Assembly (NCBI GenBank): GCA_965652395.1
Contig: CBFGUW010000015.1
Coordinates: forward strand, 40,688 to 104,687
From: Saccharospirillum sp965652395
Lineage (GTDB): Bacteria > Pseudomonadota > Gammaproteobacteria > Pseudomonadales > Natronospirillaceae
Length of the DNA stretch: 64,000 nucleotides
Direction: 5' to 3'
Positions 16,535 to 24,095 of this stretch are shown here, in pieces (the first letter of the stretch is position 1; each line of letters starts with the position of its first letter). Below the pieces are notes generated by a model. The model made no database searches. It saw nothing but the letters and a program-made list of their open reading frames with translations, and was not told the DNA's origin. A program made the position numbers and the translations under genes.

Positions 16535-17194
16535 TTACTTGGGCTGCTCAACCATACGCAGGTAAGGCTTCAGCGTACGGTAGCCCTGAGGATACTTCTG
16601 TTTGGCTTCTTCATCGGAGACGGCGGGCGGGATGATGACGTCATCGCCGTTGCGCCAGTTAACCGGGGTCGCGACCTTGTGAGTGCTGGTCAGCTGGATG
16701 GAGTCCAACGCGCGCAGCACTTCGTCGAAATTGCGGCCGGTGGTCATGGGGTAGGTCATGATCAGTTTGATCTTTTTATCCGGCCCGATGACGAAGACGG
16801 AGCGGACGGTGGCGTTGTCCGCTGGCGTGCGACCTTCGGAGCTGTCGCCTTCGGAGGCAGGCAGCATGTCGTATAGCTTGGCGACGTTCAGGTCGGTATC
16901 GCCGATCATCGGGTATTTTGGGAAGTGCCCCTGGGTTTCCTCGATGTCTTTGGCCCATTTTTCATGGTTGTCGACGGGGTCGACACTCAGGCCGATGATT
17001 TTGGTATTGCGCTTTTCGAATTCCGGCTGCAGCCCGGCCATGTAACCCAGCTCGGTGGTGCAGACGGGGGTGAAATCTTTCGGGTGGGAAAAGAGAATCG
17101 CCCAGCTGTCGCCGATCCACTCATGGAAGTCGAGTTCGCCCTGAGTGGTATTGGCCTTGAAGTTGGGTGCGGTATCGTTAATGCGTAAAGACAT
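16535..17194 (-). CDS. 1-Cys peroxiredoxin (Prx6 group)
   Basis: A thiol peroxidase that reduces hydrogen and organic peroxides. The 219-residue protein has the peroxidatic Cys in SHPKDFTPVCTTELGYMA near residue 44 and the Prx6-type C-terminal extension (VATPVNWRNGDDVIIPP, then KQKYPQGYRTLKPYLR). The PVCTTE form and length separate it from the 2-Cys AhpC group. The start at 17194 follows GGGAGA; a longer in-frame start has no ribosome site. Divergent from the DUF998-like gene with a 210-base gap that probably holds both promoters. Confidence 0.93.
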   Translation of the reverse strand: MSLRINDTAPNFKANTTQGELDFHEWIGDSWAILFSHPKDFTPVCTTELGYMAGLQPEFEKRNTKIIGLSVDPVDNHEKWAKDIEETQGHFPKYPMIGDTDLNVAKLYDMLPASEGDSSEGRTPADNATVRSVFVIGPDKKIKLIMTYPMTTGRNFDEVLRALDSIQLTSTHKVATPVNWRNGDDVIIPPAVSDEEAKQKYPQGYRTLKPYLRMVEQPK

Positions 17195-17404
17195 GGTGCT
17201 TTCTCCCTGACAAAGTGGCAACCGAGGTTGTTTTCGTTTTATGTCTCCGGTGGAGTACCGGCCTCATGGTCAAATCGGTATGGAACAGGTGGATTTCAAG
17301 TCATAGTCCAGTTCCCATTTAAATCAACTTCTTCTAAGTTAATAGGCAACAATAAAAACGGTCCGCGGGTTGTACGGCTGGCCTGCCAAGGAGGAAAGTA
17401 CGCT

Positions 17405-18037
17405 ATGACCTCGATAAGACCGACGAACGGCGATTTGAGGCGTTATTCCATGCTGGGTTCACTGACGTTGTTGGTTGTGTCGGGTTTGCTCATTCTGTTC
17501 GCGCCCCACTATATGCCGGATGGCTACCACTGGCTGACCCATACCACCAGCGAAGCCGCCGCCCAGGGGCTGAACAATGCCTGGATTACCCGCATGGGGT
17601 TTATGACCTTTGGTCTGGCGGTGCTGTGGCAGTCCAGTCAGATGGTGTCGGTCTGGGCTTTGCCTGCCCGATGGCTGCATGGGCTGTTTGGGTTATGCAT
17701 GATCGCGACGGCGGTGTTTTCTCATAAGCCCTGGTGGCCGGTGGAAAGCTACGATGTTCTGGAAGACGCGCTGCATTCTATATTTGCCACGCTTATGGGC
17801 TTTGCTTTTGCGCTGGGTGTGTTGGTGCGGTTGCTGCAAACGCGGACGTCGAGAGGTGGTGAGACCTGGCTGAACGTGTTTGCCATTGCGGCGGCGACGT
17901 TGATACCTCTGATCATGATCGTGTTGCCTGAAAGAGCGGGCATGGTTCAGCGATTGATGTTTCTGGTGGCTTATTTTTGGTATGGCGCCCAGGCGGTGTG
18001 GAGCCTGAAAATGTCGGGGCGTTTGGTGTCGACCTGA
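17405..18037 (+). CDS. DUF998-like integral membrane protein
   Basis: A 210-residue protein with about six membrane segments. Seen: SMLGSLTLLVVSGLLILFAP, ARWLHGLFGLCMIATAVFSH, and HSIFATLMGFAFALGVLVRL, with a DALHSIFAT-type histidine motif after helix 4 that is common in DUF998 proteins. The ATG at 17405 follows a very strong AAGGAGG site, which decides the start against an upstream in-frame ATG. No enzymatic motif is visible and the role is unknown. Divergent from the peroxiredoxin gene; a terminator hairpin follows at once. Confidence 0.75.
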   Translation: MTSIRPTNGDLRRYSMLGSLTLLVVSGLLILFAPHYMPDGYHWLTHTTSEAAAQGLNNAWITRMGFMTFGLAVLWQSSQMVSVWALPARWLHGLFGLCMIATAVFSHKPWWPVESYDVLEDALHSIFATLMGFAFALGVLVRLLQTRTSRGGETWLNVFAIAAATLIPLIMIVLPERAGMVQRLMFLVAYFWYGAQAVWSLKMSGRLVST

Positions 18038-18055
18038 GTTCAGAAACGCATTGAA

Positions 18056-18080
18056 ACCAAAGCCGTTTCGACGGCTTGGT
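18056..18080 (+). terminator. hairpin after the DUF998-like gene
   Basis: ACCAAAGCCGT pairs with ACGGCTTGGT (one bulged A) across a TTCG tetraloop, 19 bases after the stop codon and followed by GTCTTAAT. A stable tetraloop stem fits a transcription end. Confidence 0.6.
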
Positions 18081-18158
18081 GTCTTAATGTGACAAATCTT
18101 TGGCCGGGTTTTGGGAAGTCTTCAATTGTGCCAACCTGCGGTATCTGAAAGCTCAAAC

Positions 18159-18188
18159 ACACGAGGCCTGGTCAATCAGGCCTCGTGT
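18159..18188 (-). terminator. hairpin after leucine dehydrogenase
   Basis: ACACGAGGCCTG and CAGGCCTCGTGT form a perfect 12-bp stem with a six-base loop, nine bases past the leucine dehydrogenase stop. On the minus strand it is followed by GTTTGAGCTTTC, moderately T-rich. Confidence 0.7.
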
Positions 18189-18196
18189 CTACTGCG

Positions 18197-19285
18197 TTAA
18201 GCCGTCTTCCGATAATCCAACGTGGTTTCCCGGTTGGCGAGTCGCTCCCGGGCGATGGTGTCGGCGAGGTCGCTGGTGGGAATGCCGTCGCGGTCAGCGC
18301 GTTCGAAGATTTCCATCAGGGTGTCATGAATGCCTTCGATGTGGGCGTTGACCTTGGCGCTGTCGTAAGCTCCCAGCTTTTCGTAACAGACATCGATGAT
18401 GCCGCCAGCGTTGATGACGTAATCCGGTGCGTAGCAAATGCCTTTTTCAAACAGCAGGCGACCGGTTTCGGGGCGGTCGAGCTGGTTGTTGGCGGAGCCG
18501 GCGATGATCTTGACGTTGAGTTCCTTCAGCGTGGTTGGGTTAATCGTGGCGCCCAGGGCACACGGGGCGAAAATGTCCATGGTCTGGCTATAGATTTCGT
18601 TCAGCCCGACGACTTTGGCGCCGAGTTCGGCTTCGGCCTTGCTCAGGACGTCTGTGTTGACGTCCGTTACGATCAGTTTGGCTCCGGCGTTGACCAGCAT
18701 CTCGGCCATGCGATAGCCGACGTTGCCCATGCCTTGTATGCCGACGGTGAGGCCGTTCAGGTTGTCGCGCTTCAGGTAATGTTTTACTGCGGCCTGGATG
18801 CCGAGGAAACAGCCATAGGCGGTGGCGGGGGATGGGTCGCCAGATTTGGTGCCGCCGTCTTTGTCCTGCTTTTCCTGATAGCCTGAGACGTGGGCGGTTT
18901 CTTCGTGGACGATTTTCATGTCGGCGACGGAGGTGCCGGAGTCTTCGGCGGCGATGTAGACCCCACCGAGTCGTTCGAGGTAGCGGCCGAAGGCGCGCAG
19001 CAGGGCGGGGGTCTTCTGGGTTTTGGGGTCGCCGATGATGACGGATTTGCCGCCGCCGAGTGGCAGGCGGGCCATGGCGCTTTTGTAGGTCATGCCGCGT
19101 GAGAGTCGGAGGACGTCGGTGAGGGCGTCTTCGTCACTGGCGTAGGGGTACATGCGGGTGCCGCCGAGCGATGGGCCTAGGCGGGTGTTGTGTACGGCGA
19201 TGATGGCTTTGAGGCCGGAGTCCGGGTCGCAGACGTAGTTGATCTGTTCGTGGTTGTCGAACTCGACATGATCAAACAGGCTCAT
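18197..19285 (-). CDS. ldh: leucine dehydrogenase (Glu/Leu/Phe/Val dehydrogenase family)
   Basis: NAD-dependent oxidative deamination of leucine and other branched-chain amino acids to 2-oxo acids. The 362-residue protein has LGGTRMYPYASDEDALTDVL, the catalytic-Lys segment ARLPLGGGKSVIIGDP near residue 80, a Rossmann GIQGMGNVGYRMAEML near residue 182, and GSANNQLDRPETG near residue 263. Length and these blocks match the leucine dehydrogenase branch rather than glutamate dehydrogenase. Single gene with its own hairpin terminator; a palindromic element lies upstream. Confidence 0.92.
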   Translation of the reverse strand: MSLFDHVEFDNHEQINYVCDPDSGLKAIIAVHNTRLGPSLGGTRMYPYASDEDALTDVLRLSRGMTYKSAMARLPLGGGKSVIIGDPKTQKTPALLRAFGRYLERLGGVYIAAEDSGTSVADMKIVHEETAHVSGYQEKQDKDGGTKSGDPSPATAYGCFLGIQAAVKHYLKRDNLNGLTVGIQGMGNVGYRMAEMLVNAGAKLIVTDVNTDVLSKAEAELGAKVVGLNEIYSQTMDIFAPCALGATINPTTLKELNVKIIAGSANNQLDRPETGRLLFEKGICYAPDYVINAGGIIDVCYEKLGAYDSAKVNAHIEGIHDTLMEIFERADRDGIPTSDLADTIARERLANRETTLDYRKTA

Positions 19286-19450
19286 GGCGAACTTCCTTCT
19301 TGTAGTGGGGTTCTAGGGTCGCTAGGAACGCGCTTTTAAGTGTGTCCGGCCCTTTTGGGGCCTTGGTGCTAAACATAAGCCCTTATGACGGCATGTCCAG
19401 CTTTTTGGTGGGGGTTGTCGGGTTGTTGAAAGTTGGCGGTCGTATGGTGG

Positions 19451-19619
19451 GGTTGCCATTTCTTGGCTTGGGTATGGTGGTTGAACCCGCTGAGGTGGGT
19501 GGGTCGGCCTATTCGGGGTCGCCGTGAATACATCCTTGTAGGCTTGGCCTCGGCATCCATGCCTCGGACATCCCCGAATAGGCCGACCCACCCACCTCAG
19601 CTAGCCTTCCGTGGCAAAC
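19451..19619 (+). repeat. dispersed palindromic element, copy 4
   Basis: The inner arms are a perfect 30-bp inverted pair (19489-19518 and 19572-19601). Short outer arms GGTTGCCA/TGGCAAAC lie at 19451-19458 and 19612-19619. The core has TACATCCTTGTA, where other copies have CCCATCCATGGG, so both sides of the stem have changed together; the second hairpin is GGCATCCATGCC. It lies in the 411-base gap between leucine dehydrogenase and pepP; I see nothing else there. Confidence 0.9.
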
Positions 19620-19696
19620 GTTTGGCTTAGGGTGAGTGTGGCCCTACATTCCGGGGGTTAAGGGGCATTTTCCGCTGCTGTTGACCATTAAGAAGC

Positions 19697-21031
19697 TTAA
19701 AACAAACTACTTTGTCCACCATTCATCAGGGCCTCGATTTCAGCCGGCTCCTTCGGTACATCCTTGGTCAACACTTCATGGCCGTCTTTGGTAACCGCCA
19801 CATCGTCCTCGATACGAACGCCGATTCCGCGCCAGCGCTCTTCCACATCGGTGTTGTGCGGTGAAACGTAAATGCCGGGCTCAACGGTAAGCACCATGCC
19901 GGGTTCCAGCACGCGCCACTCACCACCGACTTTGTAGTCGCCTACATCGTGAACATCCATGCCCAACCAATGACCGGTCTTGTGCATGAAAAACGGCTTG
20001 TAGCCTTCTTTCTCGATCAGGTCGTCGACGTCGCCTTTCAGCAGGCCGAGTTCGACCAGACCTTCGGTGAGGACTCGGACGACGGCGTCGTGCGGGGCGA
20101 TCCAGGGATTGCCGGGCTTGACCTGTTCCAGGGCGGCGTATTGGGCTTTGAGGACGAGGTCGTAGATGGCGCGTTGTTCAGTGGAGAAGCGGCCGTTGGC
20201 GGGGAAGGTGCGGGTGATGTCGGAGGCGTAGAATTCGAGTTCGCCACCGGCGTCGATCAGGACGAGTTCGCCGTTTTCGATTTTGTCGCTGTTTTCGATG
20301 TAATGCAGCACGCAGGCGTTGGCGCCGCTGCCGACGATGGCGGTGTAGGCGGGCCAGGGGCTGCCGGCCATCATGCATTCGTGTTCGATTTCGGCTTGCA
20401 GCTGGTATTCCATCATGCCGGGTTTGCAGGCGCTCATGGCGCGTTTGTGGGCGCGGGCGCTCATGGCGGCGGCATCGGCCATGATGGCGAGCTCCTGCTT
20501 GGATTTGATCAGGCGCAGGTCGTGCAGCAGGTGGCTGATGTCGGAGAAGTCTTCCGGGGGGCGGGCACCGGTGCGGACTTTGCTGCGGATCTGGTTGACC
20601 CAGGTCATCAGTTGGTGGTCGAAGGCGTCGTCGACGCCCATCTGGGAGTAGACGCGGCTGCGGCCTTCCATGAGGCCGGGGAGGATTTCGTCGATGTCGT
20701 CGATCGGGAAGGCGTCGTCGGCTTCGTATTCGGCGACGGCGCCGTCGGGTCCGGCGCGGTAGCCGTCCCATATTTCGCGTTCGGGGTCTTTGTCGCGGAC
20801 GAAGAGGATGAACTGGCCCTGTTCACGACCGGGAATCAGCACGGCGAAGGCGTCCGGCTCGCGAAACCCGGTGAGGTACATGAAGTTGCTGTTCTGGCGA
20901 AAGGGGTAATGTACGTCGTTGTTGCGTATGGTTTCGGTCGCGGCCGGGATGATGGCGATGCTGTTTTCGGCCATCTGTTCCATTAAGCGGCGGCGACGGT
21001 CGGCGAACTCCGCTTTGCTGATGCGTTTCAT
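19697..21031 (-). CDS. pepP: Xaa-Pro aminopeptidase
   Basis: A dimanganese M24B peptidase that removes an N-terminal residue ahead of proline. The 444-residue protein has the creatinase N-domain (RRRRLMEQMAENSIAIIPAA) and a pita-bread catalytic domain with metal ligands in LVLIDAGGELEFYASDITRT, HKTGHWLGMDVHDVG, VLTVEPGIY and VRIEDDVAVT. It follows the UPF0149 gene by nine bases and is probably co-transcribed with it. In many gammaproteobacteria ubiH follows pepP; here a repeat and an unrelated gene follow instead. Confidence 0.95.
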   Translation of the reverse strand: MKRISKAEFADRRRRLMEQMAENSIAIIPAATETIRNNDVHYPFRQNSNFMYLTGFREPDAFAVLIPGREQGQFILFVRDKDPEREIWDGYRAGPDGAVAEYEADDAFPIDDIDEILPGLMEGRSRVYSQMGVDDAFDHQLMTWVNQIRSKVRTGARPPEDFSDISHLLHDLRLIKSKQELAIMADAAAMSARAHKRAMSACKPGMMEYQLQAEIEHECMMAGSPWPAYTAIVGSGANACVLHYIENSDKIENGELVLIDAGGELEFYASDITRTFPANGRFSTEQRAIYDLVLKAQYAALEQVKPGNPWIAPHDAVVRVLTEGLVELGLLKGDVDDLIEKEGYKPFFMHKTGHWLGMDVHDVGDYKVGGEWRVLEPGMVLTVEPGIYVSPHNTDVEERWRGIGVRIEDDVAVTKDGHEVLTKDVPKEPAEIEALMNGGQSSLF

Positions 21032-21040
21032 GGGTTCTCC

Positions 21041-21628
21041 TCAATGAACGGTTGGCGAGTCGCCTTCGGGATCGTTGCTGTGGTTATATTCGAGGAACAG
21101 TGACAGGGCACTCATGCGCACGTGTTCGCTGATGGCGACGAAATCTTCTTCGGCTTGGTCATCCTCTTCACTTTCGGTGTCGACCTGGGCGATGGCGGAG
21201 AGGTCTTCGAGGATTTCTTCGATTTCCTCGGGGATTTCCTTTCCTTCAGACAGCACGCCGACGGTGCCGAACGCGCCAAGGAAGGAGCCGCACCAGTCGC
21301 TGAGCGCTTCAAGCCGGTCGGACATGGGGAGGTTGTCGGCCGGGAGCAGTGGCCGGAAGGACATGCCGCTGTCTTCCAGCGCGGACAGCGTGCTGACATA
21401 AAGGCCTTTGAGTACGACGTGGTGCCCTTCTTCGATGGTTTCCGAGGGCCCCAGTTGATCCAGCGCCCAGCTGACCCAGTCACTGGAGCTCATACGGTGG
21501 CCCGCAGCAAGTACGCCGGTCAGCGAGCCGTGCAGCATGGTGGGGGTCTGGCCGCTGCCCATACGCTGGAACAGTGCTGCGAGGTCTTCGTAGCGCATTT
21601 GGGGAATGTCGGGTTGTGATGTGGACAT
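21041..21628 (-). CDS. UPF0149 family protein (YgfB-like)
   Basis: A 195-residue helical protein of the YgfB/YecA group. Seen: LHGSLTGVLAAGHRMSSSDW near residue 32, WCGSFLGAFGTVGVLSEG near residue 115, and an acidic segment IPEEIEEILEDLSAIAQVDT followed by a run of Glu/Asp. The C-terminal HVRMSALSLFLEYNH also fits the family. The start at 21628 has a CGGAG site; an earlier ATG in frame has none and lies outside the homology. Upstream of pepP in the same direction, the usual arrangement. Biochemical role is not established from sequence. Confidence 0.9.
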   Translation of the reverse strand: MSTSQPDIPQMRYEDLAALFQRMGSGQTPTMLHGSLTGVLAAGHRMSSSDWVSWALDQLGPSETIEEGHHVVLKGLYVSTLSALEDSGMSFRPLLPADNLPMSDRLEALSDWCGSFLGAFGTVGVLSEGKEIPEEIEEILEDLSAIAQVDTESEEDDQAEEDFVAISEHVRMSALSLFLEYNHSNDPEGDSPTVH

Positions 21629-21848
21629 GAGTGGCTCCGTAATTTGTCGCTGAAGGCTGAACGGAAGACGGGAAACGCCTGAACGCCTGTGGGTAACTGC
21701 GTTTTCCATCTCCCGTCCTGCATCTCGCATTCAGTGTTATGCGTCACTTTTCGCGGATGCTACCATGCTTCAACCTGTGACCGCAGTCGTTGACCCGGAG
21801 TTAACCGCGTTTATATAGTAGAGCACCGTAAACAACCTTGGCCTGACT

Positions 21849-22058
21849 ATGTCTGAACCGTCTCTGAAGAGTCTTGAGCAAAAGCTGGATGCGCTGATCG
21901 AGCATTGCCGGCGCCTGGAGCAGGATAATCGCCTGCTGAAGGCTGAACGCTCAGCCTGGCAGGCCGAGCGAGCGAAACTGATCAAACAAAATGAACTGGC
22001 CCGCGACCGGGTGGAAGCCATGATCGAGCGCCTCAAGACTCTGGAGCAGTCAGGATGA
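21849..22058 (+). CDS. TIGR02449 family coiled-coil protein (ZapB-like)
   Basis: A 69-residue protein that is nearly all coiled coil: SLEQKLDALIEHCRRLEQDN continues with heptads to the end. TIGR02449 proteins are conserved upstream of zapA in gammaproteobacteria and resemble ZapB, suggesting a divisome role, which is inference. It overlaps zapA by four bases (ATGA) and is divergent from the UPF0149-pepP pair. Confidence 0.88.
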   Translation: MSEPSLKSLEQKLDALIEHCRRLEQDNRLLKAERSAWQAERAKLIKQNELARDRVEAMIERLKTLEQSG

Positions 22059-22372
22059 CCGAACAAAAAACCTTGACCGTCACCATCCTCGAGCGCGAAT
22101 ACCGTGTCGCCTGCCCGGAAGGCCAGGAGCCGAAGCTTGAGCAGGCGGCGAAGTCGCTGGACAAGAAGATGAAGGAAATCCGTTCCACGGGTAAGGTCTT
22201 CGGAATCGAGCGCATCGCTGTGATGGCGGCCCTCAACCTGACCCGCGAGCTGCTGGATTTCGAGCCAGTCGCCACCCACGATGAAGAAGCCCTGGCGAGG
22301 ATGGAGCGCAAACTCGACAAGGCGATCCCTGAACAGTTCAGCATCCCCATGGAGCTTGATCCCGGGGAGTAG
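22055..22372 (+). CDS. zapA: cell division protein ZapA
   Basis: ZapA binds FtsZ and promotes protofilament bundling at mid-cell. The 105-residue protein has the N-terminal beta-hairpin VTILEREYRVACPEGQE, the LEQAAKSLDKKMKEIR helix and the IERIAVMAALNLTRELLD helix, in family order. Translationally coupled to the coiled-coil gene upstream. Two palindromic elements and the 6S RNA gene follow. Confidence 0.95.
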   Translation: MTEQKTLTVTILEREYRVACPEGQEPKLEQAAKSLDKKMKEIRSTGKVFGIERIAVMAALNLTRELLDFEPVATHDEEALARMERKLDKAIPEQFSIPMELDPGE

Positions 22373-22418
22373 TTTCTTCTTTGCTCCTAGCACCCTTTTT
22401 GGTTCTGTGGTTTAACCC

Positions 22419-22533
22419 GCCCCGAGGGGACTGGTGGGCTCCTCCAGGGTCGGCATGAACCCATCCATGGGGCCTGGACCGCAGCATCCTTGCTGCGGAC
22501 CACCCTGGATGAGCCCACCAGTCCCCTCGGGGC
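22419..22533 (+). repeat. dispersed palindromic element, copy 5
   Basis: Inverted arms of 32 bases (22419-22450 and 22502-22533, one mismatch) with a sequence unlike the arms of other copies. The core has CCCATCCATGGG and CCGCAGCATCCTTGCTGCGG. It begins 47 bases past zapA and lies head to head with copy 6, in opposite orientation. Confidence 0.92.
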
Positions 22534-22624
22534 TAGCCTTTCGCGACAGTCGGATGCCAGATATAGCCCTCAACAGTTCGCATTTGGAACTTCCATGTCA
22601 AAATTTGCCCAGTAGACTAGCGAC

Positions 22625-22730
22625 GGATGCCGGGGTGTCCTCCTGTGGGGAAGTCCGCAGCAAGGATGCTGCGGTCTAGGCTCCATGGAAGGATTTACGC
22701 CGACCCCACAGGAGGACACCCCGGTAGCCG
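22625..22730 (-). repeat. dispersed palindromic element, copy 6
   Basis: Perfect 21-bp arms (22630-22650 and 22704-22724), extended by an imperfect GGATGC/GTAGCC step. The core is in reverse orientation with CCGCAGCAAGGATGCTGCGG and a TCCATGGA hairpin. Copies 5 and 6 form the only close pair in the window and fill most of the 500-base gap between zapA and the 6S RNA gene. Confidence 0.9.
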
Positions 22731-22845
22731 GCGCGGCCCAATGTCACATAGTCAACCGAGCCTCCGAAGTAAGAGGAGCTAGGAGCCACCCAAACCATGT
22801 AACAGAACGTAGGGAAAACTCGGAGAAGAAAAACGGATGTCAAGA

Positions 22846-22873
22846 CTGTCATTCGGCGCATTTTCATTATAAT
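22846..22873 (+). promoter_or_regulatory. sigma70 promoter of the 6S RNA gene
   Basis: A consensus -10 TATAAT at 22868-22873 is preceded after 16 bases by CTGTCA at 22846-22851 (four of six match TTGACA). The predicted transcript start near 22880 coincides with the base of the 6S RNA closing stem. Confidence 0.7.
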
Positions 22874-22878
22874 CAAAG

Positions 22879-23058
22879 GTGTCCCTGGGCTATGCGCCAG
22901 CTATGCACAGTCCTCGAGCCGATACTTAGAATTTAGGTGACTCTTAGATGGCGATGTGAGCATGTCCGCTTGTCGGAAAGCCTAATTCGTCACAAGGGCC
23001 ACCGCCTTGGACTTCACGGTTCAAGGTCTCACATGGCAGCGGTAGTCTGGGGACAGTC
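22879..23058 (+). ncRNA. ssrS: 6S RNA
   Basis: 6S RNA binds sigma70-RNA polymerase in stationary phase by mimicking an open promoter. The call rests on position (between zapA and the 5-formyl-THF cyclo-ligase gene, its conserved place), size (about 180 bases), and structure. A closing stem GTCCC.../...GGGGAC joins the two ends, and the apical part has CCTTGGACTTCACGGTTCAAGG, close to the family hairpin CTTG...GGTTCAAGG. A consensus -10 box lies upstream. Sequence identity to known 6S RNAs was judged by eye only. Confidence 0.8.
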
Positions 23059-23063
23059 ACTTT

Positions 23064-23675
23064 ATGTCGAACACGATTGCTCATACTTATGCGTCTCGTC
23101 CAGACACCCTGGCCGAAAAGCGCACACTGCGGAAAAACCTTCGCGCCGCCCGTCGCGCACTCACACCTCAGCAACAAAAACATGCCTCCCAGGGCCTGGT
23201 GCGTCAGCTTACCTCCTCGCCCGACTATATTCGCATCAAACACGTTGCACTTTACTGGGCCAATGACGGCGAAATAAACGTCACGCCGCTTATGCACCGG
23301 CTTCATCGCGACGGTAAACAAGTCTACCTCCCCGTATTGCACCCCCTGCATTCCCGTCTCTGGTTCCGCCCCTGGCAGCCGGACTCCGTCATGAAAAACA
23401 ACCGCTTTGGCATACCCGAGCCGGTTCGCGGTACCAAAGTCGCTCCCTGGTTTCTCGATTGGGTGTTATTGCCCTTGGTGGGGTTCGATGAAGACGGAGG
23501 ACGTCTGGGGATGGGCGGCGGGTTTTACGACCGGACCTTCGCACACCGCACCCGGTGGCCGCGGGAGCCCGCCCGAATCGGTGTCGCGCATGAATGTCAG
23601 AAAGTGGAACGCGTACCGCTGGAGCCCTGGGATATCCCCCTGGCATCGGTCGCGACGGACAAACGAATATATTGA
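23064..23675 (+). CDS. fau: 5-formyltetrahydrofolate cyclo-ligase
   Basis: Converts 5-formyl-THF to 5,10-methenyl-THF with ATP. The 203-residue protein has KRTLRKNLRAARRALTP at the N terminus, HVALYWANDGEINVTPL, and the ATP-loop GRLGMGGGFYDRTFAH near residue 150. The ATG lies six bases after the predicted end of 6S RNA and lacks a clear ribosome site, so it is probably translated from the processed 6S-fau transcript, as in related bacteria. Confidence 0.94.
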   Translation: MSNTIAHTYASRPDTLAEKRTLRKNLRAARRALTPQQQKHASQGLVRQLTSSPDYIRIKHVALYWANDGEINVTPLMHRLHRDGKQVYLPVLHPLHSRLWFRPWQPDSVMKNNRFGIPEPVRGTKVAPWFLDWVLLPLVGFDEDGGRLGMGGGFYDRTFAHRTRWPREPARIGVAHECQKVERVPLEPWDIPLASVATDKRIY

Positions 23676-23708
23676 GCCCTCGAATAAAAGGCCTAGAGAC
23701 AGCCTGAT

Positions 23709-23733
23709 CCGGAAAGAGGATCACTCTTTCCGG
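23709..23733. terminator. hairpin between fau and the small minus-strand ORF
   Basis: CCGGAAAGAG and CTCTTTCCGG form a perfect 10-bp stem with a five-base loop, 34 bases past the fau stop and 27 bases past the stop of the convergent 52-codon ORF. It is followed by GGGCTTTAG on the plus strand. It probably serves both transcripts. Confidence 0.65.
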
Positions 23734-23759
23734 GGGCTTTAGGGACAGGACCGCCGGTT

Positions 23760-23918
23760 TTACCGGTCTATTTCACTGCCTAAAAGGATGCCCGAAGCCT
23801 TGGCATTATGGTCACTGATGCGTTCCCGACTTTCTCCCTTAGTCATACCACTCAGTATTAATCCGAAACCGAGTATCAGCGCCAACATCACCAGAATATC
23901 CGGTTTACTGCGTTTCAT
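23760..23918 (-). CDS. 52-residue putative membrane protein
   Basis: A short reading frame from ATG at 23918 to TAA at 23760. It begins MKRSKPDILVMLALILGFGL: three positive charges, then a hydrophobic segment (about residues 8-24), then a charged tail ending ILLGSEIDR. This is a normal single-helix small membrane protein pattern with the basic side inside. It lies convergent with fau and a shared hairpin follows its stop. No strong ribosome site is seen. I do not recognise the family with certainty. A longer reading on the opposite strand over the same bases is hydrophobic but has no ribosome site and looks less like a protein. Confidence 0.5.
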   Translation of the reverse strand: MKRSKPDILVMLALILGFGLILSGMTKGESRERISDHNAKASGILLGSEIDR

Positions 23919-24095
23919 AGTTTGGCGTTCTATTTTTCGTCATTATTATGCGTGGACAGGCATTGTGTCGGGGGAAAAACACCGAAATTGGCGTTCTAAA
24001 ACCGGTCGACACGGTAGTTTGGCTCAACTAATGTGGCAAATCTGTGACGAAAATCAAATATTTCTATGCTGGTGACGCATAAATAAGGAGTAAAG

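Noticed and set aside
19949..20986. 345-codon plus-strand frame over pepP
   Set aside because: Gly/Val/Asp-rich shadow of pepP codons without initiation signals.
23788..24075. 95-codon plus-strand frame after fau
   Set aside because: No ribosome site and no family pattern; the opposite strand gives a more protein-like 52-codon frame.
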